A DNA stretch of 64,000 bases from JACVRW01 sp963733885 (GCA_963733885.1 CAVTES010000007.1:310001-374000); one strand, 5' to 3'. Counted from the first letter of the stretch, positions 16,398 to 24,958 are shown. The notes: generated by a model from the letters alone, not told the origin. Made by a program: numbers and translations.

Positions 16398-17807
16398 ATG
16401 GGAGATGTCAGCCTGATCCGGCAGGCGTATCGGTTTGCGCTGGACCCGACGGTCGAGCAGCAGGGACTGTTGGCTTCCTTCACCGGGGCGTCGCGGTTCT
16501 GGTTTAACCAGGGGTTGGCGCTGGTGAAGGAGCGTCTTGATCGACGTGCGGCCGGTGAGGAGGTGCGGGTGCCGTGGTCCTACCAGGCGCTCTGCTCGGA
16601 GTTCAAGGGCGACGCCGTGAAAGACGAGCTGGCGCCATGGCGCTGGCAGGTCCCGGTCGGCTCCTACCAGGCCGGGTTGGAGGCGCTCGGGAAGGCGCTC
16701 CAGAACTTCAGCGAGGGCCGCAAACAAGGCCGGCTCGTCGGCTTCCCCCGGTTCCGCGCCAAGGGCCGCTGCCGTGAGACGGTCATCTTTCAGCGCCCGC
16801 GGATTGGCTCGGCCCGCCAGGTTATGTTCGACCGGCGGCTCGGTCCGGTCCGCACCAAGGAGCGGATGTCGAAGCTGATCCGGCTGCTCGACCGCGACGA
16901 GCGGGCGCGCATTATGCGCGCCACGGTCAGCCGCTCGGGGGATAAGTGGTACGTGAGCTTCACGGTGGAGCGCTCGCGGAAGCAGCGTCGGGCCCGGCGC
17001 CCGAATGCGGTCGTGGGCGTCGACGTCGGCCTGAGCCGACTGGCGACCCCGTCGGCCGGGAAGCCGTTCGAGAACGCGCGCCCGCTCCAGGACGCGCTGA
17101 CGAAGTTGCGCCGGCTCCAGCGGCAGCTCGATCGTCAGCGGCGCGCCAGCAACCGCGGCAACTACCTCCCCGACGGGCGCGTGAAGCCGGGCCCCTCGGA
17201 CTGGGTCAAGTCGAAACGGATGCTGCAGACCGAGGCCCGGATCGGCCGGCTGCACGAGCGGGTCGCGAACCTGCGCCGCGAGCAGGCGCACCAGCTGACC
17301 ACCTACCTGACGCGCGAGTTCGGTGTCATCGGCGTCGAGGCGCTGGCGGTCAGGAACCTGCTGGCCAACCGGCGGCTCGCGCGCCACATCGCCGACGTCG
17401 GCTGGGGCACAGTGCTCCAACAGCTGAAGTACAAGACCTCCTGGTCGGACGGCTCTATGTTGGTGACCGCCGACCGTTTTTACCCCTCCTCGAAGACCTG
17501 CTCGGACTGCCGGACAGTGAAAGCCAAGCTGGCCCTGTCCGAGCGCGTCTTCAGCTGCGACACCTGCGGCCTAGTGATGGACCGCGACCTAAACGCGGCC
17601 CTGAACCTCGCCCGCATGGCCCAGCAATACGCCCAGGCCGAGGGGAAAGAGAAGTGCTATGTCGCCCGCACCACGCGGGAGACACAAAACGCACGCCGAG
17701 GGCAGGTAAGCCCCAGCACCCGTGCTGGGCACAGCCCGCCGAAGCGCGAAGACTCGCCGCAAGGCGAGCCAACCCAGACCCGCGAGGGCCTGGCTGTCGC
17801 CGCCTAA
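16398..17807 (+). CDS. tnpB: RNA-guided endonuclease TnpB family protein
   Basis: 469 residues. An N-terminal helix-turn-helix (QAYRFALDPTVEQQGLL) and OrfB/WED-REC-like region lead into a split RuvC nuclease: Asp209 (VVGVDVGL), Glu314 (IGVEALAVRNL) and Asp397 (MDRDLNAALN), with a four-Cys zinc ribbon (Cys368, 371, 387, 390) between the last two. All catalytic residues are intact and the frame is unbroken, so it is probably active. TnpB uses an omega-RNA made from the element's right end to cut DNA next to a TAM. The ~60-residue low-complexity tail beyond RuvC III overlaps the presumed RNA. Confidence 0.95.
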   Translation: MGDVSLIRQAYRFALDPTVEQQGLLASFTGASRFWFNQGLALVKERLDRRAAGEEVRVPWSYQALCSEFKGDAVKDELAPWRWQVPVGSYQAGLEALGKALQNFSEGRKQGRLVGFPRFRAKGRCRETVIFQRPRIGSARQVMFDRRLGPVRTKERMSKLIRLLDRDERARIMRATVSRSGDKWYVSFTVERSRKQRRARRPNAVVGVDVGLSRLATPSAGKPFENARPLQDALTKLRRLQRQLDRQRRASNRGNYLPDGRVKPGPSDWVKSKRMLQTEARIGRLHERVANLRREQAHQLTTYLTREFGVIGVEALAVRNLLANRRLARHIADVGWGTVLQQLKYKTSWSDGSMLVTADRFYPSSKTCSDCRTVKAKLALSERVFSCDTCGLVMDRDLNAALNLARMAQQYAQAEGKEKCYVARTTRETQNARRGQVSPSTRAGHSPPKREDSPQGEPTQTREGLAVAA

Positions 17808-17836
17808 GTCCCAACGGTAAGCGACAGGGGGGTTAC
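17600..17836 (+). ncRNA. presumed omega-RNA (reRNA) region of the tnpB element
   Basis: In this family the guide RNA scaffold overlaps the 3' end of tnpB and ends at the element's right boundary, with the guide read from the adjacent flank. Here the right end carries a clear stem (17794-17827). If the boundary is right, the guide starts at 17837 in the leader of the biotin carrier gene. The 5' limit given is only nominal, and no expression evidence exists. Confidence 0.3.
17794..17827 (+). other. right-end stem-loop of tnpB element
   Basis: CTGTCGC (17794-17800) pairs perfectly with GCGACAG (17821-17827) around a 20-nt loop that includes the tnpB stop codon; TTAC follows 5 nt later. This is the expected place for the TnpA-recognised hairpin and the last scaffold stem of the omega-RNA. 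Confidence 0.55.
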
Positions 17837-17853
17837 GTATATCGTGCCCGCCC

Positions 17854-18066
17854 GTGCCCGACGTCGAAGCCCACATCACAGGCACCGTCTGGAAGATCGA
17901 ATGCGAGGTCGGCCAACAGATCGCCGAGGGCGACACAGTGGTGATCCTCGAGTCCATGAAGATGGAGATGCCGGTGGAGGCCGAGGACGACGGGACCGTC
18001 AAGGAGATCGTCTGCCAGGAGGGCCAGTCGGTCTCCGAGGGCGACACTCTCGTCGTCTTGGAGTGA
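17854..18066 (+). CDS. single-domain biotin carrier (biotinyl/lipoyl attachment) protein
   Basis: 70 residues consisting of one biotinyl domain. The biotin-accepting Lys is in ESMKME near residue 37, the canonical AMKM/SMKM context, and the thumb-less barrel has a second half (GTVKEIVCQEGQSVSEGDTLVVLE). It would carry carboxyl groups for a biotin-dependent carboxylase or decarboxylase. It is coupled by a GTGA overlap to a crotonase-family enzyme, and biotin-synthesis genes follow 1.3 kb downstream. The tnpB element ends 17 bp before its start. Confidence 0.9.
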   Translation: MPDVEAHITGTVWKIECEVGQQIAEGDTVVILESMKMEMPVEAEDDGTVKEIVCQEGQSVSEGDTLVVLE

Positions 18067-18839
18067 CCCCCAAGCTCGCACTCGACGAGCCCGCCGAGGG
18101 CGTCGCCCGCCTCACGATCGACAACCCCGAGCGGCGCGGGGCGCTTGACCACGAGCTGCTCGACGCGCTGGCCGGCCACGCGCGCACCCTCGACGCCCGC
18201 TGCCTCGTGATCCGCGGGTCGGGGCCTGTCTTCTCGGCCGGCTACGACATCGGCAACCTCGAGGGGCAGTCGTTCGAGGAGTCCGCCGAGCAGCTCGTGG
18301 CGCATCCTTTCCATGATGCGCTCGAGGCGCTCGAGGCCTACCGCTATCCGGTGGTGGGCGCGATCAACGGCCACGCGGTCGGCGGCGGGCTCGAGCTCGC
18401 GCTTACCTGCGACATCCGCGTTGCGGCCCGCACGGCGCGCTTCTCGATGCCGCCGGCGAGGCTGGGCCTGATCTATTCGCACACGGGCCTGCGGAAGTTC
18501 ATCGACGCGTGCGGGCCGGCGAACACGGCCGAGCTGTTCCATGTGGGCGAGCCCGTGGGCGCCGAGCGCGCCGTGGAGATGGGCCTGGTGAACGAGGCGG
18601 TCGACCCCGGCGACCTCGAGGAACGGGTGCTCGAGCTGGCCACGGGCATCGCCGCGAACGCTCCGCTGTCGCTGGCGGGCAACAAGCGCATCATGCGGAC
18701 GCTGCGGGCCCGGCCGCTCAGCCCCGATGTCGAGCGCGAGCTCATCGAGCTGCGGGAGTCGTGCTTCCGCTCCGAGGACTTCCGTGAGGGCATCCGGGCC
18801 TTCGCCGAGAAGCGAAGGCCCCGCTGGCGGGGGCGCTAG
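18063..18839 (+). CDS. enoyl-CoA hydratase/isomerase (crotonase) family protein
   Basis: 258 residues. The oxyanion-hole strands are VFSAGYDIGNL and INGHAVGGGLELALTCDI. The hydratase's catalytic Glu (PE..LG) is missing: the equivalent segment reads MPPARLGLIYSHTGL, with Tyr138 where E. coli methylmalonyl-CoA decarboxylase has its active Tyr. Decarboxylase or isomerase activity is therefore more likely than hydration. The coupled biotin carrier would fit a carboxyl-transfer context, but this remains inference. GTG start inside the previous stop; the stop shares CTAG with the convergent VOC gene. Confidence 0.85.
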   Translation: MTPKLALDEPAEGVARLTIDNPERRGALDHELLDALAGHARTLDARCLVIRGSGPVFSAGYDIGNLEGQSFEESAEQLVAHPFHDALEALEAYRYPVVGAINGHAVGGGLELALTCDIRVAARTARFSMPPARLGLIYSHTGLRKFIDACGPANTAELFHVGEPVGAERAVEMGLVNEAVDPGDLEERVLELATGIAANAPLSLAGNKRIMRTLRARPLSPDVERELIELRESCFRSEDFREGIRAFAEKRRPRWRGR

Positions 18840-19324
18840 CGGGCCCGGCGCCGCCTGACCTGGTTCGCCAGCGAGCCGGCCCCCTTGACCATGCCGCGCG
18901 CGAACGAGAGCGAGAACGGGCGCGGCCGGTGCACGACCTCCAGCTTGATGCCATCCGGGTCGTAGAAGAAGACCGTGTAGTAGCCGGGCGTGTAGCGGCG
19001 CTCGCCGGGACCGCCCTCGATCTCGGCGCCCTGGTCCCGGAGCCAGCCGGCCGCCTCGTCCACCGCCGCGCGGCTCGGCGCCTCGAAGGCGAGGTGGTGA
19101 AGGCCGAGGGCGTAGCGGTCGACCGGCCCTTCCCCGGATTGCCGTTCCCGTAGGCCGACCGAGCCGGCCCAGTCCGGACCGCCGAGATACTTGATCGGCT
19201 CGCCGCGCTCGCCCTTCTGCTCCATGACGACGACCCATCCGAGCGGCGCGAGGAGGCCCCGGTAGAACGGCAGGCTCCGCTCGAGCGAGGAGACGATCAG
19301 GTCCACGTGGTCGACCAGGGGCAT
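18836..19324 (-). CDS. VOC family protein (glyoxalase/dioxygenase-like)
   Basis: 162 residues. A single VOC repeat pair with metal-ligand candidates His in VDHVDLIV, His in LHHLAFEA and Glu in IKLEVVH. Glyoxalase I, extradiol dioxygenases and resistance proteins share this fold, so the reaction is undefined. The basic C-terminal tail (ANQVRRRRAR) is extra. It is divergent from bioB with 50 bp between starts; TAGCGT lies 9 nt upstream of the ATG. Confidence 0.85.
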   Translation of the reverse strand: MPLVDHVDLIVSSLERSLPFYRGLLAPLGWVVVMEQKGERGEPIKYLGGPDWAGSVGLRERQSGEGPVDRYALGLHHLAFEAPSRAAVDEAAGWLRDQGAEIEGGPGERRYTPGYYTVFFYDPDGIKLEVVHRPRPFSLSFARGMVKGAGSLANQVRRRRAR

Positions 19325-19374
19325 GCGCCGAGGACGCTACTCCGTCCGGGCGAGCACCTACGGTCCAATGCAGC

Positions 19375-20511
19375 GTGCCGCCGCTCATATCCCAGGAAGA
19401 GGCGCTTCGGCTCGGGCAGATCCAGGACCACGCCGAGATCGAGGCGCTCGTCGAGCGCGCCTGGCGCGTCCGCCTCGAGCGGTTCGGCGATTCCACCGAC
19501 ATGTGCTCGCTCGTCAACGCCAAGTCAGGCGGCTGCGCCGAGGACTGCGGCTTCTGCGCGCAGTCGCGCTTCGCGGAGGCCGACACGCCGATGCACGCCA
19601 TGATGAGCCCCGACCAGATCCTCGAGCACGCGCGCGCCGCCGAGGCGGCCGGGGCGCACCGCTTCTGCATGGTCACCCAGGGCCAGGGGCTCTCGCGGCG
19701 CGACTTCCGGAACATCGTCGACGGCGCTCGCCTCGTCGCCGAGCACACGAACCTCAAGCGCTGCGTGTCGATCGGGCACATGTCCCCGGCCCGGGCGCAG
19801 GCGCTCAAGGAGGCCGGCGTGCAGCGAGTGCACCACAACGTGGAGACGGCCGAGAGCTACTACCACGAGGTCTCCACCACCGTGCGGTACGAGGGCCGGC
19901 TGCGCACCATCGACGCCGTCCGGGAGGCCGGGCTCGAGACGTGCGTGGGCGGCATCCTGAACCTGGGCGAGACGCCCGAGCAGCGTGTGGAGATGGCGTT
20001 CCAGCTGGCGGCGGTCGAGCCCACCAGCGTGCCGATCAACCTGCTCAACCCGCGCCCCGGCACGAAGTTCGGCGACCGCGAGCTGATGGATCCGTGGCAG
20101 GCCGTCAAGTGGGTCGCGATCTTCCGGCTGATCATTCCGGACGCGCTGTTTCGCCTGTGCGGCGGACGGAACGAGAACCTCGGCGCCGGTGAGTTCCAGC
20201 GGCTCGCGGTCAGGGCCGGCCTGAACGGGGTGATGATGGGCAACTTCCTCACCACGCTCGGCTCGGAGCCGGAGTGGGACCGGCAGATGTTCGAGGAGCT
20301 CGGCCTGAACGTGGGCCGACAGGAGGACAACGGCGCGAACCCGCGCCCCGACAACCGCTCGGGGTGGCTCGAAGGGGACAGCCCGCGCACGCCGCTGGAC
20401 GAGCTGGTCGACACGCAGGAGGAAGCCAACTTCTGGAACCCCGTGCTGCAGCTGCGGCACATGAAAAAGAGAGCCGTGCCCCCTCGGCCGGATGGAGCGC
20501 CGAACGTATGA
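19375..20511 (+). CDS. bioB: biotin synthase
   Basis: Radical-SAM enzyme inserting sulfur into dethiobiotin, the last step of biotin synthesis. 378 residues. The [4Fe-4S] ligands are Cys54, Cys58 and Cys61 (CAEDCGFC). The sacrificial [2Fe-2S] ligands are Cys98, Cys130, Cys190 and Arg265 (GGRNENLG), all at the same spacing as in E. coli. A ~40-residue C-terminal extension is hydrophilic. The GTG start is read directly after CCAATGCAGC, with TACGGT 10 nt upstream and no Shine-Dalgarno. Its stop overlaps the bioF start (ATGA). Confidence 0.96.
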   Translation: MPPLISQEEALRLGQIQDHAEIEALVERAWRVRLERFGDSTDMCSLVNAKSGGCAEDCGFCAQSRFAEADTPMHAMMSPDQILEHARAAEAAGAHRFCMVTQGQGLSRRDFRNIVDGARLVAEHTNLKRCVSIGHMSPARAQALKEAGVQRVHHNVETAESYYHEVSTTVRYEGRLRTIDAVREAGLETCVGGILNLGETPEQRVEMAFQLAAVEPTSVPINLLNPRPGTKFGDRELMDPWQAVKWVAIFRLIIPDALFRLCGGRNENLGAGEFQRLAVRAGLNGVMMGNFLTTLGSEPEWDRQMFEELGLNVGRQEDNGANPRPDNRSGWLEGDSPRTPLDELVDTQEEANFWNPVLQLRHMKKRAVPPRPDGAPNV

Positions 20512-21764
20512 GCGAGATAGACGAGCGACTCCAGGAGATCCGCGACCGGGGCCTCTACCGCAGGCTCCGCTGCGTGTCGGGGCCGCAGGGTCCGCGCGTG
20601 CTGCTCGACGGGCGGCCGGTGCTGCTGCTCTGCTCGAACAACTACCTCGGGCTGGCGGACCATCCGCGGGTGCGCGAGGCGGCGGCCGAGGCGGCCATGC
20701 GCTACGGCGCGGGCGCCGGCGCGTCGCGGCTGGTGTCGGGAAACATGACGATCCACCGCCGCCTGGAGGAGCAGCTCGCAGCGTTCAAGGGCGCCGAGGC
20801 CTGCCTCCTCTTCGGGTCGGGCTTCCTGGCCAACACCGGAGTCGTGTCCGCCCTCGCGCGCGAGGGCGACGTGGTCTTCTCGGACAAGCTCAACCACGCC
20901 TCGATCGTGGACGGCTGCCGGCTGTCGCACGCCCAGACGTTCGTGTACGACCACTGCGATGTGGACCACCTCGAGTGGGGCCTGCGCCAGGCTGCCGGGC
21001 GGGGCTCGCTGATCGTGACCGACGGTGTGTTCTCGATGGACGGCGACATCGCGCCTCTCATGGAGATCGTCGAGGCGGCACAGCGCCACGACGCCCGCGT
21101 CATGGTCGACGAGGCGCACGGCACCGGCTGCCTGGGCCCCGGCGGCCGCGGGCTGGTGGCGTCGTTGGGGCTCGAGGACGAGGTGGACGTGGTCGTGGGC
21201 ACGCTCGGCAAGTCGCTCGGGTCCTACGGCGCGTACGTGCTCTGCGACGAGCCGATGGCGAAGTACCTGATCAACACCGCGCGCACGCTGATCTTCTCCA
21301 CGGCCCTCCCTCCGCCGGCTGTGGCCGCCGCCATCGCGGCACTCGAGCTGCTGCGCGAACAGCCGCGCCGGGTCGAGAAGCTCCAACGCAACGCGCGCGT
21401 GCTCCGCGAGGCGCTCGGTGAGTCGGGGCTGCCCGTGCCCGAGGGCGACACCCCGATCGTGCCGCTGATCGTGGGCGACGCCCGGGCGGCGGTGGCGGCC
21501 AGCGACCGCGCGCTCGAGCGCGGGATCTTCGCGCAGGCGATCCGGCCGCCGACCGTGCCTGCGGGCACGTCGCGGCTGCGGCTGGCCGTGATCGCCTCTC
21601 ACACGAAGTCGGAGCTGCGCGAGGCGGCGCAGGTGCTGGCGGCGGCGCTGCCGGCCTCCGCACGCGAGGCCGCGCTTCGGATGGCGGCCGGCGCAGCACC
21701 GCCATCGGGAACGGCCGACGCGGAGCGGCCGCGGGTCTTCGACGGGCTGGCGGACGCCGCTTAG
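20508..21764 (+). CDS. bioF: 8-amino-7-oxononanoate synthase
   Basis: PLP enzyme condensing pimeloyl thioester with L-alanine. 418 residues. Motifs: SNNYLGLADHP, GSGFLANTG, the PLP-contacting DEAHGTG and the Schiff-base Lys235 (TLGKSLGSYG). It belongs to the alpha-oxoamine synthase family, so KBL is the main alternative; the coupled bioB makes BioF much more likely. The last ~40 residues are an Ala-rich extension. The 142-bp gap to bioD holds no gene that I can see. Confidence 0.94.
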   Translation: MSEIDERLQEIRDRGLYRRLRCVSGPQGPRVLLDGRPVLLLCSNNYLGLADHPRVREAAAEAAMRYGAGAGASRLVSGNMTIHRRLEEQLAAFKGAEACLLFGSGFLANTGVVSALAREGDVVFSDKLNHASIVDGCRLSHAQTFVYDHCDVDHLEWGLRQAAGRGSLIVTDGVFSMDGDIAPLMEIVEAAQRHDARVMVDEAHGTGCLGPGGRGLVASLGLEDEVDVVVGTLGKSLGSYGAYVLCDEPMAKYLINTARTLIFSTALPPPAVAAAIAALELLREQPRRVEKLQRNARVLREALGESGLPVPEGDTPIVPLIVGDARAAVAASDRALERGIFAQAIRPPTVPAGTSRLRLAVIASHTKSELREAAQVLAAALPASAREAALRMAAGAAPPSGTADAERPRVFDGLADAA

Positions 21765-21906
21765 CGCCTGACTGGTGCGCGCCCGCTTCGTCGTCCGCCG
21801 CCCACCGCCCGGCCGGGGAGGGTCCGGCGCGCGAGCGTCGCGAGGCCGAGGACCGCGCGGCTGCTGGGCCGTCCGCCGCTGGCGCATGGCGCTCGCGCGA
21901 TTCTGA

Positions 21907-22557
21907 GTGCGCGGCGTATTCGTCACCGGTACGGACACCGGGGCCGGCAAGTCGGTGGTGGCCGCCTCGATCTGCGCAGCGTGCGGCGAGCCCGTTGAGG
22001 CGTTGAAGCCGGTGGTAACCGGCCTCGACGAGCCCTCGGGCGAGTGGCCGCACGACCACGTCCTGCTCGCCCGAGCGACGGGCGGACGGCAGACGCCCGA
22101 GGAGGTCGCCCCGTACCGCTTCGGTCCTGCGGTGTCCCCCCACTACGCCGCAGAGCTGGCGGGCGAGACGATTGAACCGGCGCGAATCCTGGCAACCGCC
22201 CGCGCCCATGAGTTGCTTGTCTGCGAGGGGGTCGGTGGCCTGATGGTGCCGATCACCACGGGCTACCTGGTGCGCGACCTGGCAGTCGACCTGGGCCTGC
22301 CGGTGGTGATCGCCGCCCGCACGGGGCTCGGCACCATCAACCACACGCTGCTGACTATCGAGGCGGCCCGGGCGGCGGGCCTGAGTGTGGCGGGCGTCGT
22401 CATGACGCCATGGCCCTCCGAGCCCGAGCCAATCGAGGCCTCCAACCGAGACACGATCGAGCGGCTCGGCGGGGTGGCGGTTCACGGGCTGCCACCCACC
22501 GATCCGGTTTCGCTGGCCGCCGCGGGTGCGTCATTGCCGCTGTGGGACTGGCTCTAA
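21907..22557 (+). CDS. bioD: dethiobiotin synthetase
   Basis: 216 residues. ATP-dependent ring closure of diaminopelargonate with CO2. The P-loop is TGTDTGAGKS at residues 7-16; EALKPVVTG, CEGVGGLMVPI and AARTGLGTINHTLLT follow in the expected order. It starts with GTG. It follows bioB-bioF and completes three of the four late biotin genes here; bioA lies 5.3 kb further on. Confidence 0.94.
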   Translation: MRGVFVTGTDTGAGKSVVAASICAACGEPVEALKPVVTGLDEPSGEWPHDHVLLARATGGRQTPEEVAPYRFGPAVSPHYAAELAGETIEPARILATARAHELLVCEGVGGLMVPITTGYLVRDLAVDLGLPVVIAARTGLGTINHTLLTIEAARAAGLSVAGVVMTPWPSEPEPIEASNRDTIERLGGVAVHGLPPTDPVSLAAAGASLPLWDWL

Positions 22558-22566
22558 GCTCGGCAC

Positions 22567-22977
22567 ATGGCCACCGAGGAGGCCCAGCGCCGCGAGGAGG
22601 ACGACGACCCGCCCGAGCTGCTGGTGAAGCTCCGCGAGCGCAAGGAGCGGCACAAGCAGCGGCCGATGCTCCTTCGGATCGCCATCGTGATCGTGGGTGT
22701 TCTGATTGTGCTCGCCGGCGGCGCGCTGTCGCTGCCCGGCGTGCCGGGTCCCGGTATCGCGGTGATCGTGATCGGGCTCGGCTTTCTGGCGCTCGAGTTC
22801 GACTGGGCCGAGCGCCTGCTCGAGCGCGCGATCATCTGGGCCGACCGGATGAAGGACCGGGCCGAGGAGACCTCGACGACGCAGCGCGTTCTCGCCGGCC
22901 TCGCCGGTGTCCTGGCGGTGGCGGCCTTCGTGGTCGCCGCCGTGCTGTGGGACATCCCACTGCTGCCGATCGTCTAA
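22567..22977 (+). CDS. TIGR02611/PGPGW-type membrane protein
   Basis: 136 residues. A hydrophilic, highly charged N-terminus is followed by the conserved LPGVPGPGIAVIVIGLGFLA segment between two membrane helices, then a charged loop and a further hydrophobic C-terminal region with one or two helices. Proteins of this type are widespread in Actinobacteria with no known function. TAAGCT ends 6 nt before the ATG and overlaps the bioD stop, a textbook leaderless arrangement. The stop overlaps the convergent acyl-CoA synthetase stop (CTAA). Confidence 0.85.
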   Translation: MATEEAQRREEDDDPPELLVKLRERKERHKQRPMLLRIAIVIVGVLIVLAGGALSLPGVPGPGIAVIVIGLGFLALEFDWAERLLERAIIWADRMKDRAEETSTTQRVLAGLAGVLAVAAFVVAAVLWDIPLLPIV

Positions 22978-24581
22978 GCCCGCGTCTCCGCCTGCTTCCG
23001 CGCCCGCTCCTGCTCGCGCAGCTCCACGCGGCGGATCTTGCCGGTGAGCGTCTTGGGCAGGTCGGCCACGAACTCGATCTCGCGCGGGTAGGCGTAGGCC
23101 GAGTGGCGCTCCCGGACGTGGAGCTTGATCTGCTCGGCCAGGTCGTCCGACGCCTCCTGGCCGCTCACCAGCACGATGAAGGCCTTGACGATGTCGCCGC
23201 GGCGCGGATCGGGTGATGCCACCGCGGCGGCCTCCTTCACCGCCGGGTGCTCCACGCACGCAGACTCCACCTCGAACGGGCCGATGCGATAGCCCGCCGA
23301 GATGATCACGTCGTCGGCGCGGCCGGCGTACCAGACGTAGCCGTCATCGTCGAGCTCGGCCGCGTCCTTCGTGTGGAACCACTCGCCGCCGAACACCTCC
23401 TCGGTGTCCTCCGGCCGGTTCCAGTACCCGATCGGATAGTGCGGGTTCGAGCGCGCGCGCAGGCAGATCTCGCCGCGCTCACCCACCGGCAGCGGCCGCT
23501 CGTCCTCGTCCAGGATCGCCACGTCCCAGCCCGGCATCGCCTTGCCCATCGAGCCCTCGCGCACCTCGACGGTCGGGAAGTTGCCGCACAGCGGGTAGCT
23601 CTCGGTCAGCCCGTAGTAGTCGAGCACCGTGATGCCGAACTGCGTACGGAACCAACGGATCACCTCTGGGTTGAGCGGCTCACCGGCCGAGCAGGTCACC
23701 CGCAGGCGTTCGAGCGGGTAGCGCTTGCCCGCCTCCTCGACGCCGGTCATTGCGCGCAGCGCCGTCGGCGTCGTGAACATGTTCTCCACGCCGTGCTTCG
23801 AGAGGAAGCGCAGGTGCTCCTCGGGGTCGTAGCCGCCCTTGCGGGCTTGCACCAGCGCCACCGCGCCGTAGCGCCAGGGCCCGAGCAGCGGGCAGATCCC
23901 GGCTGCCCAGGCCCACTCGCCGGAGCCGTGGAACAGCTCGCCGTCGCGCACGTCGTGGCAGAACTCGAACTCCTCGTGCGCCAGCAGGTAACGGTGCGCG
24001 TGGAGGATGCCCTTGGCCATGCCCGTCGTGCCCGACGAGTAGTAGAGCTGCGCCGGGTCGTCGGCCGCGGTGTCGACCGTCTCGAAGCCGGCCGAGGAAT
24101 TTGCCATGTCCTCGAGCAGCCCGCCGTCCAGCACCAGCACGGTGTCGGCCATGCCGTCGGGAATCCGGTCGCGGTTCGCGGCGTCGGTCACCACGACCTT
24201 CGCCTGCGAGTCGCGCAGCCGGTGCTCGATCCCCTCGTCGCCGTACAGGACCGACATCGACAGCAGGATCGCCCCGGAGCGATACGTGCCGATGAAGATC
24301 GCCGCCGTCTCCGGCAGCGAGGGGAGCAGCGTGGCCACGCGGTCGCCACGCTCAACGCCGTTCGCCCTCAGCACGTTTGCGAACCGGCACGACATGTCCT
24401 GCAGCTCGCCGAAGCTCACCCGGCGCTCGTCGCCGCGCCAGTCCTCCCACACCATCGCGAGCCGGCCGCGGTCGTGCTTGTCGCAGACGTCGACGGCGAT
24501 GTTGTAGCGCTCCGGCACCTCCCAGCGGTGGGCGGCGCACATGTCCTCGTAGCTGCCGAGCGTGTACTTGCGGAAGCTCAT
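22974..24581 (-). CDS. acyl-CoA synthetase (AMP-forming)
   Basis: 535 residues of the ANL superfamily: P-loop-like YYSSGTTGMAKG, DYYGLTES, the hinge YAGRADDVI and the catalytic Lys in LPKTLTGKIRRVEL. The N-terminal ~55 residues (YNIAVDVCDKH) resemble acetyl/propionyl and medium-chain acyl-CoA synthetases. It activates a carboxylic acid to the CoA thioester via acyl-AMP; chain length is not predictable. A good AGGAGGAG precedes the ATG. Confidence 0.92.
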   Translation of the reverse strand: MSFRKYTLGSYEDMCAAHRWEVPERYNIAVDVCDKHDRGRLAMVWEDWRGDERRVSFGELQDMSCRFANVLRANGVERGDRVATLLPSLPETAAIFIGTYRSGAILLSMSVLYGDEGIEHRLRDSQAKVVVTDAANRDRIPDGMADTVLVLDGGLLEDMANSSAGFETVDTAADDPAQLYYSSGTTGMAKGILHAHRYLLAHEEFEFCHDVRDGELFHGSGEWAWAAGICPLLGPWRYGAVALVQARKGGYDPEEHLRFLSKHGVENMFTTPTALRAMTGVEEAGKRYPLERLRVTCSAGEPLNPEVIRWFRTQFGITVLDYYGLTESYPLCGNFPTVEVREGSMGKAMPGWDVAILDEDERPLPVGERGEICLRARSNPHYPIGYWNRPEDTEEVFGGEWFHTKDAAELDDDGYVWYAGRADDVIISAGYRIGPFEVESACVEHPAVKEAAAVASPDPRRGDIVKAFIVLVSGQEASDDLAEQIKLHVRERHSAYAYPREIEFVADLPKTLTGKIRRVELREQERARKQAETRA

Positions 24582-24667
24582 GATCTCCTCCTGGTGTCGA
24601 GGGGAGGCTACCCGGGACCGGTCGATCTGAGGTAGCGTCGCCGGAGCGACTCGAAAGGAGGGTCCCC

Positions 24668-24958
24668 TTGGACCTCTACGTCATCCTCCGCCGCGACGGC
24701 TGGCGCTCGGCCGACGAGCTCGAGCTGGCGGCCCAGCGGTCGACCGCCGAGGGCGACCGTCGCGGCGATGTACGCTGGATCCGCTCCTACGTCCTCGAGG
24801 AGGGAGAGGGCCTCGGCACCGTGTGCATCTACGAGGCCGAGAGTGAGGAGGCGATCCGCGGCCACGCCGAGGACGCCGGCCTTCCCGTCACCGACGTCAT
24901 CAAGGTTGCGGACACGGTGATCGTGCGCTCCGACCCGTCCCCGGCCACCGCCGCCTAG
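24668..24958 (+). CDS. DUF4242 family protein
   Basis: 96 residues, a small ferredoxin-like alpha/beta protein: DLYVILRRDGW, VRWIRSYVLEEGEGLGTVCIYEA and EEAIRGHAEDAGLPVTDVIKV. Some members are annotated as nickel-binding; the role is unknown. It starts with TTG behind a clear AAAGGAGG, the best start signal in the frame. The stop shares CTAG with the convergent FAD oxidoreductase. Confidence 0.85.
   Translation: MDLYVILRRDGWRSADELELAAQRSTAEGDRRGDVRWIRSYVLEEGEGLGTVCIYEAESEEAIRGHAEDAGLPVTDVIKVADTVIVRSDPSPATAA

Larger units (their letters stand above)
16339..17836 (+). mobile_element. IS200/IS605-like orphan tnpB element
   Basis: GTTACGTA occurs at 16334-16341 and again at 17832-17839. TTAC is the known insertion tetranucleotide of IS608-type elements. 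If the ends are cut after TTAC, the element is 16339-17836 (1498 bp) and excision would restore one TTAC. A subterminal hairpin is present at each end, and a single tnpB fills the interior. There is no tnpA (Y1 transposase) and no serine recombinase, so the unit is IS1341-like and would depend on TnpA in trans. The exact boundaries are inferred. Confidence 0.65.

Noticed and set aside
13354..16416. 1020-residue open frame on the plus strand
   Set aside because: It is antisense to the transglycosylase, methyltransferase and PlsC genes, has the low-complexity R/H/G/V-rich composition of a high-GC shadow, and contains no domain.
16398..17807. TnpB as part of a CRISPR-Cas12 system
   Set aside because: No repeat-spacer array or adaptation genes are nearby; size and element ends fit an IS605-type TnpB.
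17589..19838. 749-residue minus-strand frame
   Set aside because: Shadow of tnpB end, biotin carrier, crotonase and bioB; only a short internal part coincides with the real VOC gene in another frame.
19860..21950. 696-residue minus-strand frame
   Set aside because: Antisense to bioB and bioF, which have complete catalytic sets.
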